64,000 nt of DNA from Rhipicephalus microplus (lineage: Eukaryota; Arthropoda; Arachnida; Ixodida; Ixodidae), in assembly GCF_043290135.1 (NCBI RefSeq), contig NC_134700.1, positions 159,374,053-159,438,052 on the forward strand. Direction: 5' to 3'. The notes under the pieces are model-generated. The model was not told the DNA's origin, did no database searches, and worked only from the letters and a program-made list of their open reading frames with translations. Below, piece after piece: positions 12,101-24,100 of this stretch (position 1 is its first letter; each line of letters opens with the position of its first letter). A program made the translations under genes and the position numbers.

Positions 12101-15100
12101 TCTTCATCCTCCACATCATCTGCACAGGAGCGTGGGATAGCATGCTAGCTAACTACATACACTGAAACTTCGAGACAACGAACCCAGATATAACGAAATA
12201 TTGGCTATAACGAAGCAAGTGAAGAATAGTCTTGCAATAGATACAATGTTAGAACTATACTCTTATAACAAGTTTTCTAATATAACAAACCTATTTTTGT
12301 GCAAGATGCAACTTCATTATAAGAAGATTCGAGTGTTCAACACAAAGCAGGACAAAGCATACACACAACATAAGCACAACACAAAGCATAGTGGAATGAT
12401 GGCTTGTAGTGTAAAGGCGGGGTTAAAACCCCGCCTTTACACTACAAGCCATCATTCCACTATGTCTGCAAGAACACACAGGAGCTGGGGAACATGTCAC
12501 TTAGGATTCAGACTCTGAGTAGATTACAATGAAGGAGACGATAAGCAATGCTGAAGCAGACCTTATTTATATACTTGAGTCCACAGCTTTACTAATCTTT
12601 GCTTAATATGGAAGTCCACCTCTCTATAATTCTTGCCTAAATTTTTACATACAAAGGTTTTTTTTTCTTTTTCAGTACTTTAATGAAATTTGCAGTTTAC
12701 TGAAGTCATTCACTGCAATGACAACCTCTTCATCTCAAAGTTCAACTGCATAAATTAACATTTTTTAGGTACTGTTTGAATTAGTACGAATGAGATGGAC
12801 AGTGCTTGTACCCCAAACTAAAGCTGTAGTCACACAGTTTTAGCCTCAATGATACCAGCATACTATACAGAGTGTCCCACGTAACTTGAGCTAAGAATTT
12901 GGAAGTGAAAGGCATTTAGGAGGCAAATTGAACCAAACGCATACTACTCGCACTAGCCTGTAAGTACTCAGGCTATTTTTTATTTCTCCCCATACTACTT
13001 AATTAATAATTCGTAAATACTTGTTTTTTAATTATGAGCTGGAAACCCAAAATATAAACACTGAGACGTAGAGCACTTTCAAAAACCACCGACTAAAATG
13101 TTCCCTGTACGATACGTTTCGCGCTGTTATTTTTTTTTCCCCCATTGTAAAGAAAGCCTGCAAAACGTGAAAAGAAGCCGTGTGACGGACCGCAAGCGCA
13201 CTGCTATAGTGCTGCTATAGGCTTTCTTTACAACACCGCTGCAGTTAAAAGCAAATACTTCAAATTTACGAGATGAAGCGCGCTGTGGCGGTCGTGAATC
13301 TGCCAAATTTCGAGGCAGCAGCCACTCCTCTTTCTCCAATTGCATGCAATACGTGCATGAGCACCTATAGCAAAAATACGTGTATAAAGATATGAGTACG
13401 CATATTTGAAATCAGCTATTCTACCCGACAGTCACGCGCTTCTAGCGCAGCTAATACACCGTTTGAGTTTTAAGACATCATCAATGTAGTATTGGGCAGA
13501 ATTTTAAAAAAGCAACAATATTATAAAAAACCAAATTGCAATATATGAGCCAAATCATTCTTGTGCGAATTTCAGCGCAGTTCAGAGTACTTATCATCAC
13601 TGCGGCAAGAGCATCGACACTCGTCTGGTTTTTTTTTTCTTTCTTTTTTTCTCGGGGTAGCATACCGACTCATTGCGTGTGCCTTGTCCGCAGCGAAGTA
13701 CGATACTGGCTCCATTAACAATGCTGTACTCTGAGCTGTGAAATCCACAAACAGCTGATGTTTCTGCACGCTGCTCGCACATAGCGCAGACCGTGCCATT
13801 AGCCTAAAAGGGAGTGCCGATGCTGCTGTTTCTTATCGAATTTCATATCCACAGATAAGCATATCATTTGTAACAGTTTACTAAGGTAAAATTAAGTACT
13901 AGCATGCATCTTATATGCACCAGCCTATGTTTCCGACGCGGGTGAAGGTGGCTGGTTGGAACTCTCTTTTCTGTGACGCCTCAGTCGCTTCAGTCGCTGC
14001 CCTTAAAGTGGCGGCCGACCTGAACATGTACGGATGTACAGCGAAATTGGTCCGACTTTCACAGTTCACCATACTTACAGCAACTGCCTGATTTCAACAA
14101 ATAATGGTGGTGGTGCTGATGGTAGTGGTTAGAAGAGGAAAAGGCGCCAAATTTCTACAGCCCGGTAGGGAGCACGGCGCAGCACCTTAACAGATAAACA
14201 AGGCATTTACTGCGGGCGAGCGCAGTGAGCAGTCCTCCCCTTCCTGATAGAGAGTTCATGGAGTTTCGAACAACCACAGCGGCGGCGTGACTCGCGCGCG
14301 GCGTGTGCTGCTTGTTTTCAGCAAATTATAGTTATTTGCGTTGGTTTATGCAAATTTTCGACTTGATTTTCGAGTTCGCCACATGAAAATACGTATCACA
14401 CACCATTTTTTTTTTTAAGTTTTTCGGTGTTCCTTCAAAGAGCCCTGTAACTTACTGGCAGCACTGCAGGTGAGTGTTCGGTAGCTGAGGGGGTTGGTGA
14501 GTGCGTGAGTCATAACTTGTCGCATGACAGCACCCATCTCGCTCAGCTGATGAAGCATGGTCAGGAAGCCATCTGCCTCTTGCACCGCCTTCTGGCCCAC
14601 GGCTCCTGAAAATGAAGCAAACTAATTAATCAATTTCTGAGATTACATCAGCCAAACACACACCAGATCCTGAAGCAATGAGGAAATGAATTAACTCTGA
14701 TCCTGCGAGTTTCATTAACACACAACTAAATCAAATTATACAGGCGTTTATGCACATCAGCACAATCAAAATGAGCCACTTCGATAAAAATCAAACCTGC
14801 ATCGTTGAGCTTACCCGCAGAAACTATAAGAAGCTAAGCCACCACAGTGAAAAAACAAAGAAGACTAGCTGCATGGGCTCGTTTGGTGTTCTGTGTCAAG
14901 CTGTAACAAAAGAAACTTCAGTGGTTTCTCCAGTTAGGAAAAACCTCAGTGATGCCTCCATTTATAAGTCATTCACTGTGGCTTTTAGAGGGCTCTAATT
15001 GGAGCCAGTTATGCTTATGCCATGTTAGGAGGTTTTTCATAGTGCATGCAACATTATCCCGGATAGCTACGATATTGCTTGCAGTGGTTTGCAAAGGGCT

Positions 15101-18100
15101 ATCTTTTAATAAATTTCATCACTCTAAAAGACTACTTGAAGCATAAAACCCTGAAAAAACTGCCAAGCTCCAATGCTGGGTGAAATGCCCAGATTTAGCA
15201 GATTCATCTTCCAACAGCAAATTGCCATGGGGACAAGCAACTCCAAATATTAGCCATGGCGGTATGAGAACATTCGTGTTCCTGCACCCTAAAGCAAGGC
15301 TGACAGTGAAGATTTATGGAAGACCTGGCAATGCAATTACAGTGACGAATCCATGATGAAAACGGTGGCATCGTTGGCACAAAGGAAAAATATCGCTACT
15401 AAAAAGGAAAACATCAATTCCGAGTTTTGCAGGCCAATGTCCCGATATGATTGTGGGGCACACCATAGTGGAGAACCCAACATTAATTTTCACCAGCCAG
15501 GGAATCAACATTTCAGAAATGCTACACTGGTGGTTCTGCATTTTCGCATAATTTAAATGCAGTCACTGTGAAGTCAACCTTTGCCTGTATGCCTAGCTGC
15601 ACATCTTTTTAGCTGCTGAGCCAACACAATAGACGGTGTGTGATGAGGTCCCCTGACACCGCTAAGAAGATGATGAAATAGTGGCAAAAAGGTGCAAGCA
15701 CGCGCACTGGAGCCAGGGCGGTTCACCCTCCTTGAAGATATCTACCTGCAGGTGCTTGGCGCGTGCCAAGGAAAAAAAAAAAAGAGCAAGCCACAATAGC
15801 CAATCAGAGATCAGACGATGCCAGAATCTGGAGAGAAGAAGACGCATTAGCCCGTCCTCAATTGGAAAGGAAACATTGGTGGAGTTACCCTGATGAACAT
15901 GAATGCGCGAAGAACTCCGTACACGACACGTCTTCTGCCCCAATGAAGTGGATGTAGAGCCTGGCCCTTCTCATCCACGATCAGTGACGCAGCCACGACC
16001 ATCAAGTCAAGCCCCAGCGCGTGTGCATATCTAGTCTTTGAATTGTTTCTAAAGAAGCTTTGTATATTATTTTGTTTGCTCTGCTTTTGTATTTGTGTTA
16101 ATCTGTGCTCGTTCCTGTTTGAATATATGTTTGTGTGCCAAGCAACTTGTGTCCTTTTTCTTGCTGCCTTAAACAGCGTCTCTCGCACGATTCTTGAAGC
16201 CTGCTCCCCGAACCTTATTTAGTAACATGGTATTTGAAGCAAGCCTAGTTGTGAGCTTCAAACTACTATCGTACTAAGAGGGAGATAACTATCCGATGAA
16301 AAAATAGCACAATAAAGCATGGGACAAGATGAAGAAAACTACAGAACAAGGACAACTTACTTCTATCTATTCATCTATCCTTCTTAACTGGCAGATTCTT
16401 TAACACATGCATACTAAGAGATGAATTAAAACTGTGCCCTTCAAGAAAGCCAGGAGCAGCGGAGACTCTCACCGGCATCAACACTGTTGCTGTGCTCACG
16501 CAGGTGCTGGACAAGGCGCAAAATGACACGAGGCATCATAGACTCTGCCACACAGAGCAAATCTGGAGGTGCTGGTGGCTTGCCTACTTGTGCCTTGGGA
16601 CCATGCCGGTGGCAGAACCTGTTTGTGAACGAGAAAAGCATGCTCAGGTGACAATGACGCAGGGACTACAGCAAAGCTCTGGAGACAAACAAGAACCAAC
16701 ATTGCTTCACATGCTACTTACAATGCAACAGCATAGCAGGCGTTCTGTAAAGTTAATGTGCTATCAAGAAAGTAGTAGGACTATAGTAACTTCATTTCGA
16801 ACTATTTCTGGCTGTCCTTCGTCACTCGTCAAGAGACCCTACGGCTTCAATGTCACCAGGATCGGAAAGACATAGACACACTAGTGCAATTGCTAGTGCA
16901 CTGCAAAGTTTACTGGCAGTGTAGCTTTACTTACAAATAAGATCAAAGAAGCTTGCCTCGTGGTATGAGCTTGGCTTGCACTAATAGCAAAAGCACTTGT
17001 GTAAATCAGCGCTATATCATTTTAAGAACTGTCACGTCTGTGGGTGCCTGCCATTACTGAGAGGTTGCTGCGGCATTTCACTAAATGCTGTCACCTGCTT
17101 TGAAAAAAAAAAAAAAAGAAAAGAAAAATATTGGTCATGTGGGGCCTTTTTTTTCCTCCTTGTGGTCATACTTACACAACTGCTTTCCATATTCAAAAAT
17201 TTTTATTCGAGGAGATTTTCCCAAAGCAAGAAATAAAATGAGAAATTCGAAATCCATAATGTTCCAATGATATATTGGCAACACATTTTCAGCACAATAC
17301 AGTGAAATACCGTTATAACAAACCTCAGATTATCGATTTTTTTCCCATTACCAAATATTTCGAAAATCCCCTCCCAATGTCAGTGTTCAATGTAAAAGTA
17401 TTTACTTACTACGAATTTCAGAGCAACGAATGTTTCAGAATAACAAATAGAATTTGATCGCCCGCCAATCTTAATAGCACTTCAAAATAACGAATTACTA
17501 GTGGCGATCTACTGTACTTACTCCCATGATCTTCACACTTTCTACGCGCAAAATCGATGAAAAGTTGGAGGGGTGGAAAAACTTTCTGCGAAAACGTACA
17601 GGGCGAAAAAGAAAATGAAGTGGTCGCAAATCGGGATTCTCCCACCAGAAACTACAAACTTCTAAGTACTGATCGAGACTTACCTTAACGATAAAACCAC
17701 AGGTTCAACACAAAGCGCTTTATTTGCAGACACTAAAGCCACTCTCCACTGTTTCAAGGGCGTTCGTGTGGAGACCCTTGACATAATAAAGAAGTTCCGC
17801 CTCAAGCTGGGAGTATTTTGCACTATGGCCCACGGAACATCCGACGCGTGTTGTTGGCCTCCAGCTTCTCGAGCTGTTGTCGCCAGTAGCGAACACAAAA
17901 CTCCCCGACTCCGAAGTGCCTGCCGGCAACCCTATCGTCGTTGTTTAGAGCATGCTCAATCACTTTCAAACTAAAAGCAGCCGTGCAGCTTCCGTATCGA
18001 CACATTGTGTTACCACACGCTGCACAGACTTTACTAACACGCCACAACTAAAGCCCCTATACCATGGGAAAAGTACAGCGTTCTTTTTATCTGCGCCGCT

Positions 18101-21100
18101 TCCTCCTCTCCCCACTGGAGCTTCTCGTCTTTTCGGGTGGATGCGGCGAAGAACCGGTTTTCGCCACTCGGCCCCATGTTGGATGCACCAAAGCGCCCCT
18201 GTGTTCCTTGTTCACCACATGCAAAGTGCAGGACGTGTGAGAGCATTTCTCTCAGAAGTGGTTAATGTTTCGAATTTCATGATTATCGTGGCTGTTCTCA
18301 AGCGCAGCCCGTGTCTCTAACAGCGTGCACGTCGCATGTGCTCCTAATGAAATTAACCCCTGGCACTTGAAAAAAAAAAACACTTTGTTGCAATACATAC
18401 GTCGATGAGCCTAACTTTTTCATTGCGTTAAGATGATACTGTGCATTGAGTTATGAGAATACATTGCTAGAAATCGGCTAGTGGTAATTCCGACAGTGAT
18501 GACACCACTGCGTTTTTCGACCTCTACATCACAGCACCATCTTGGCCGTCCAGCAATCCGAAATAGTTTTCGTGTGCAAAAACGACCTTTATCACCTTCA
18601 TTATCTGCAACGCCTATGAAAACTTGTAAAACCTCAAGACAATGATTGCAAACTGTGCCGCAGAGGACAAACATCTCAGAACGGCGTACTGCGTGCACAT
18701 GTCATGGGACAGGCAGAGGAGAGGTAGCATGCGAAACATCACGAAGTTCTGAGCAACCCATACATCAGAAGAGCCCACTGCATTTCCCGCAACAGTCACT
18801 GTAACGCAGTATATCCACCACAAGCCCATACTGTGACCTTTCATCAATCGTTTTTCCTGCGCACAGCCCAAGACTGGAATGACCTGCCCACCGAAGTCGC
18901 CACCATCATCGACACCAAAGCATTTAAACGGCTCATCGAAACTATCCCATCATAACTACCATTATATTGTTAGCCTTTGTAATACCCACTCCCTCATGTA
19001 ATATCCCAACCGGGACCTTTGAGGTAATAAAATGAATGAATGAACCATAAACAATGTTGACATTGCTGAAGTTATAAAATATAGAGATAGTTTGTACACA
19101 CAGGAACTATTACTTCCCAAACCGCGTGGCTTAAGACACTGCAGTTGCGATTTAAATATTACTTACCGCTTCAATAACTAGCATGCCGAGTTGACTGAAT
19201 TTAATTTCAACCTGTTCGCAATAGACCTAGTTGTGTATATCAGTGCCAGATACACAAAAAAACACTAGGCCGCGAAAAAAAGTTTAAACGAGGTGCAATT
19301 CAACAACTTAAGCATGACTTGCAGCAGCTCTTCTACCGTAACATTGATGGTGAGCGCACCCAGTCTTGCTGAGAAAATCAATGCAGGAGAATCATTACAT
19401 AAAGCCGTATGCGAGGCTCGGCACACGGCTACAGCTGTACAGAAACGGCTATAACCAATGCAGCAGCGGCGGCGCGCCACCGGCTCAAAAACAAACTGCA
19501 AGCTCGTGGCGTAATACGGGGGCGCCACTGTCGCAAGCAAAAGAAAAAGAAAGCAACGCGCCGGAGAGTAGGCGGCAATGGAGAGAGCAGATGTAATACT
19601 TTTACGAAGTATAGGGGCTTTAGCTGCAACGCGTGCTGGTCACTTTGGCTTGGATTGAATTGGGGCTCCGTGCACTGATAGTATGGATAGTTCTTTAAAG
19701 ATGGCACTAGGCTTTGCGTCATCATCAGTGGTTGAAAGTAGGCATTACTGCTGCAATTGTCGCGAGTGCGATAATCAGTACTCGCGGAAAAATAATATAT
19801 TTTTGTTGGCCGATTCGGAGAGGGAGGGTGCAAGAATTCTGCGAGTGCGAGGATTACGGGAGTAAATACGGCAAATGCCCAGCTCCATACTATGTGGCAC
19901 TATTATCATCATCAAAGCTTTCGGATCATTTCTCCATTCGTTGCCGTATGCTATTGCAGCGCCTTCTATCGTTTTTGCATCCCCGTTCAGCGATTTGGTC
20001 AAGTTGAGCCTCGCCCGCTGTTCGACGCCGTTCAACAGTCGTTTAACAGTTAGTGTTTAACGATTAGTGTTATTGATTAGTGTCAATGCCTGGTTTAGGT
20101 AATCGTTTCTACGTTCTCCGTTCGCCATGAGCACCAGGAGCCGCATGAGAATGAAGCGGAGGCAGTTCTCTTTGCAATAAAAAATGGGCATCATATCACA
20201 AATAGACGCCAATAAAAAGCAAATCTACATAGCGAACGAGTTGGAGGTCGCACGATCAACTGTCGCGACCATCCTGAAGGATCAACAGAAGATCATCAAG
20301 ATGCACCGAGGGTCCTAACTCGCACTGTCAAAAAAACGGCTCCGACTCGGGAACTTTCAGGACGTAGATGCTGGAGTGCTCACGTGGTTCCACGACGCAC
20401 ATTCTCAAAATATGCCGGTGTCGAGACCCATGCTGCAGGAAAAAGCCCGGCTATTGCTTTCGCTTTAGACATCAGGGGCTTCGAAGCAAGCACGGGGTGG
20501 CTCCATCGTTTCCGTGAGAGGAACGGAATTACCTGGCAAGTGATGCCAGGTGAACAAAATGGGGCAGACGCAGCAAGCACTGCTGCATGGAGGGGCGAAA
20601 AGTTCCGCAAAATCGTTGCTTCATATGAAACGGCGTTTTACTACCAGATGCTTCCTGATAAAACGATGCATTTTAAGGGGAGCAGCTGTAAAGGTGGCAA
20701 GCAATCCAAAGTCCGTATTTCGGTATTGTTCTACTGCAACGCCACAAGCACAAAGAAGCTGAAACCGCTGGTGATTGGTAAATATAAAAAGCCTCGGTGC
20801 ATGAAGAATGTTGCATCATTACTGTGCGATTATCGGGCCAATTCACACGCATGAATGACGCGGGAGCTCTTTGAGTGGCTAATGAAGGTGGACGACAAGA
20901 TGAGGCGAGCAGGCAAGAAAATATTATTATCGCCGACAACTGCTCGGTGCATCTTGTGAATGTTAGGCTGACTAATGTGCAGCTAGAATTCTTGCCACCT
21001 AACTGCACTTCGTTGCTACAGCCACTCAACCAAAGCATCATAAGAAGCGTCAAGGCCCATTACCTCAAATTCTTTGTTCAGCGATTGCTTATTAATCTTC

Positions 21101-24100
21101 GGCTGAAGCTGCCTACTTCAATCAGTGTGTGACAGGCTGCAGAAGTGGTTGCCGGGCCTTGGTGGAATGTTACGGCAACCACCATCCAGAACTGCTCAGG
21201 GAAGGCAGGCCTAGTATCAATTCAACATTAAGTTGACTCTGAACAAGGCAGCGAAGAAAGCGACGTGGGTGACATGTGGCAAGAAGCCATTGAAAGACTT
21301 GGGATGAATGCCTCGGCATGAATGAAAGGACTTGGGATGCCTAGGGAAAGACTTGGGATGAATGTTCAAGGCCTTTGTGGAGTGCGACAATGAAGCGTAC
21401 ATGTCAGCTGAACTGACAATCAATGACATCGTCAGCTCCGTTCGTGGTGACGAGGACACCACTGACGAGGATGCCAATGGTGAAAATGACGCTGAGACTG
21501 CGCCCGTGTGCCAGCCCAAAGAATCTCTTTCCGATGCCGACATCATGAAATACGTGTGAAAGAAGCGCACCTACTTTGGCAGGTGCAGCAATGCCGCCGA
21601 TAAAGAGCATAAGAATGTGGACAACTTCAAAGCGTTTGTCTTGCAACAGTTGAGCGATGCCCCCCCCCCCCCTTTCACAGCACCCCCTTACTGGCCAAGA
21701 TCACTGACTTATTCAAAAAAAAAAAAAAAGTGGGCTCATTTCAGGATATTTCACATTTTGTGTCTTTTCTCAATCGTAATTGAAACATGGGTTTGCAGAT
21801 ATGCACTTAACAAGGGTAAGTAGATGACTTTTGTTGTGTTTGAGATATTTAGTGCCAATTTTCGATGTTTTCACGATAACAATGTTTCAAAATAACGAAC
21901 GATTTTCCGCGGTACCTTCGAATTTGTTGTATCAAGATTTCACTGTATTATAAAAAAACAGTTTGACAATAGGCTACTCTTCAATCTATAAAATTAACAA
22001 AATATTGAAAATGCACTTAGGAAAAAACACTGCCAGCATAAATCGATTTAGTGTTTCTTTCATGTCACCTTATCAGTGAAGAAAATCAAGCTAGTTTATG
22101 CTGGTAGGTGAATACAGGCATAGCAAGAGAGAACCATGTGAAGTGGCTAGAACTGTTTATTACCCCATTATCTGCCCCTGCAAATCTGCATTGCCAGGAA
22201 GGACACCCTCTTGGGCTGGCAAGAGTAACACGCTCTTGCCAGCCCATTCAAGCTACCATACTGCTCACCCATCCTCGCGCATGACACTGGCATCCCCGCA
22301 GTCGCAGGCACCTCCCGCCTGACTGCGGAACATGTTGAAGTCGTGGCCCTGGTGGTTGCCCTGCTGGAAGCATTCGGCACACAGAGACATGCAGGGTGAG
22401 ATGCCGCACGTGCGACACCGGTACGCCACAAAGTTCGCCGTCCACACCAGGCCACACGTGGTGGCATTGTCGTACCGCCGCACTGCACAGAGACAAATCA
22501 CACGTGAGGAAACAATTCAAACATGACAATAAAGTAAGGCACAAAAGTCACCAGTGACGTCGAACCAAGCTGCTTCATCTTTTTTTCTTTTTTTCATTTA
22601 TTGCATCCTTAAAGGCACGAGGGCATTACATAAGGGGGGGCAACAAATACACTGTGAAGGTGTACAATTTAATGTGAAGAAATTATTATAAACAATACAG
22701 TTCTAAATACGCATATGATAGTTTGGCATATGGTAGTTTGGAAACTGTGCAGGAAACATAGGCGTGAGATCAGGCGGTGTGACGCGAGAGATAGTAGTTG
22801 GATTGATTGTTTTAGGGTGGTGATGCTGATTTCTCTGGAGAACTGTGAGGTTATAAAGCGGGCAGCGCAGTTTTGGACTGATTGTAGTTCGTTAGCGAGA
22901 TATGCCGGGGATGGATTCCAAATGGACGATGCATACTTGAGCTTTGGACGTACGTATGTTAAGTATGCTAGTTTTTTAACGTCAGGAGATGCTGATTTTA
23001 GATTACGGCGCACAAATCCAAGCGTGCGCAGAGCGTCTGAGCAGATGGACTGCACGTGCAGCGCAAATGAAAGAGTTCATGTGCACACCGAGATACCCGT
23101 ACGATGAAGCCGAATCAAGAGGAAGCGAATTGATAAAGTAGGTATGATTAACAGTGGCGCACTTACGGGAAAATGACATCGATTTGCATTTGGTTAGGTT
23201 TAACGACATTGATGAGTCTTGGCACTACAGTGCAACTGTGTTGAGGTCTTGTTGTAGTTTAGGGCTGGTTTCAATGTTGTGAATGGTGTAGTAAATGACA
23301 CAGTCGTCCGCAAACAGTCGTAGTTTTGTTTGAATGTTTGTGGGCAGGTCATTTATGAATATTAAAAATAGAATGAGTGATAAGCCCGTGCTCTGAGGTA
23401 CACCTGATGATACTCTAATTAACGAGGAGTTATGATTATTAGCAGAGGTGCATTGTTTACGGTTAGAAAGGAAGTGTTCAACCCAGGAGACAATACTCGG
23501 TGCAATGCCAAGTGAATGAATTTTGCTAAGTAATAGATTATGTGGTGTGCGATCAAAAGCTTTAGAAAAATCAAAGAATATGGCATCGATCTGAAGGTTA
23601 TCATCCATGCTTTTTAGTAGGTCATGGGTAAACTTGGCCAATTGGGTCTCGCATGAGAAGTGCTTTCGGAAACCGTGCTGGTGGTTATAGAAGAAATTTA
23701 TTGATTCAAGGTGAGTCACGATGTGAGAAGATATGTGTTCCAGTAATTTAGAGGGAATGCTAGTCAGAGAAGTCGGGTGGTTGTTTGCTGGATTAGTTCG
23801 TTCTCCAGTTTTGAAGATCGCGACTATTCGGCCTATCTTCCAATCGTCTGGAATTTCGCTTGTTTCTATGGACTGCATGAAGATGAGGCAAAGAATCTGA
23901 ATAATCACTGTGACGGTGTTAACTAAAAGTTTGGGGGTCAAGTGAATGAAAACATCAAACTTGTCCACACTGACACAAAAAAAAGCATGCAATGGATATA
24001 TGACAAGATGCACAAAATATATAGTAAATTCAAGGCTATGATGCAGCATAACCATAAACACTAATGCTACCACTTTTTATAGTTGAAGCATGCAAAAATT

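Larger units (their letters stand above)
12120..14455 (-). other. UBR3 intron 4
   Basis: Contains a perfect palindrome (12387-12464), a Tigger-end-like stretch near 12166-12225 (gaaacttcgagacaacgaac), a dispersed-repeat-like block (about 12868-13350) and a GGTGGTGG-type fragment near 14105-14190. No exon seen. Confidence 0.6.
17512..19871 (-). mobile_element. Tigger element B nested in element A
   Basis: Left end CTGTACTTACTCCCATGATC resembles the inverted right end (CCGTATTTACTCCCGTAATC), flanked by TA on the left and CA (a likely mutated TA) on the right. It contains a minus-strand transposase N-terminal remnant and a LINE 3' fragment. An inverted 13-nt match (taaagcccctata near 18050; tataggggctttag near 19608) lies inside. 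Confidence 0.6.
17300..21945 (+). mobile_element. Tigger element A (outer), disrupted
   Basis: The left end CAGTGAAATACCGTTATAAC matches the inverted right end (CAGTGAAATCTTGATACAAC), with TA at 17298-17299 and 21946-21947. Subtracting the inner element 17512-19871 leaves about 2.3 kb, a normal Tigger size, with a plus-strand transposase remnant. The subterminal regions carry AATAACGAA-type repeats near both ends. Confidence 0.7.
16619..22268 (-). other. UBR3 intron 2
   Basis: Most of this intron (17300-21945) is one Tigger element carrying a second Tigger and a LINE fragment. Flanking parts 16619-17299 and 21946-22268 show nothing identifiable. Confidence 0.7.

Noticed and set aside
12387..12464. 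microRNA precursor
   Set aside because: Perfect complementarity with a 2-nt loop is unlike animal pre-miRNAs; kept as a palindrome only.
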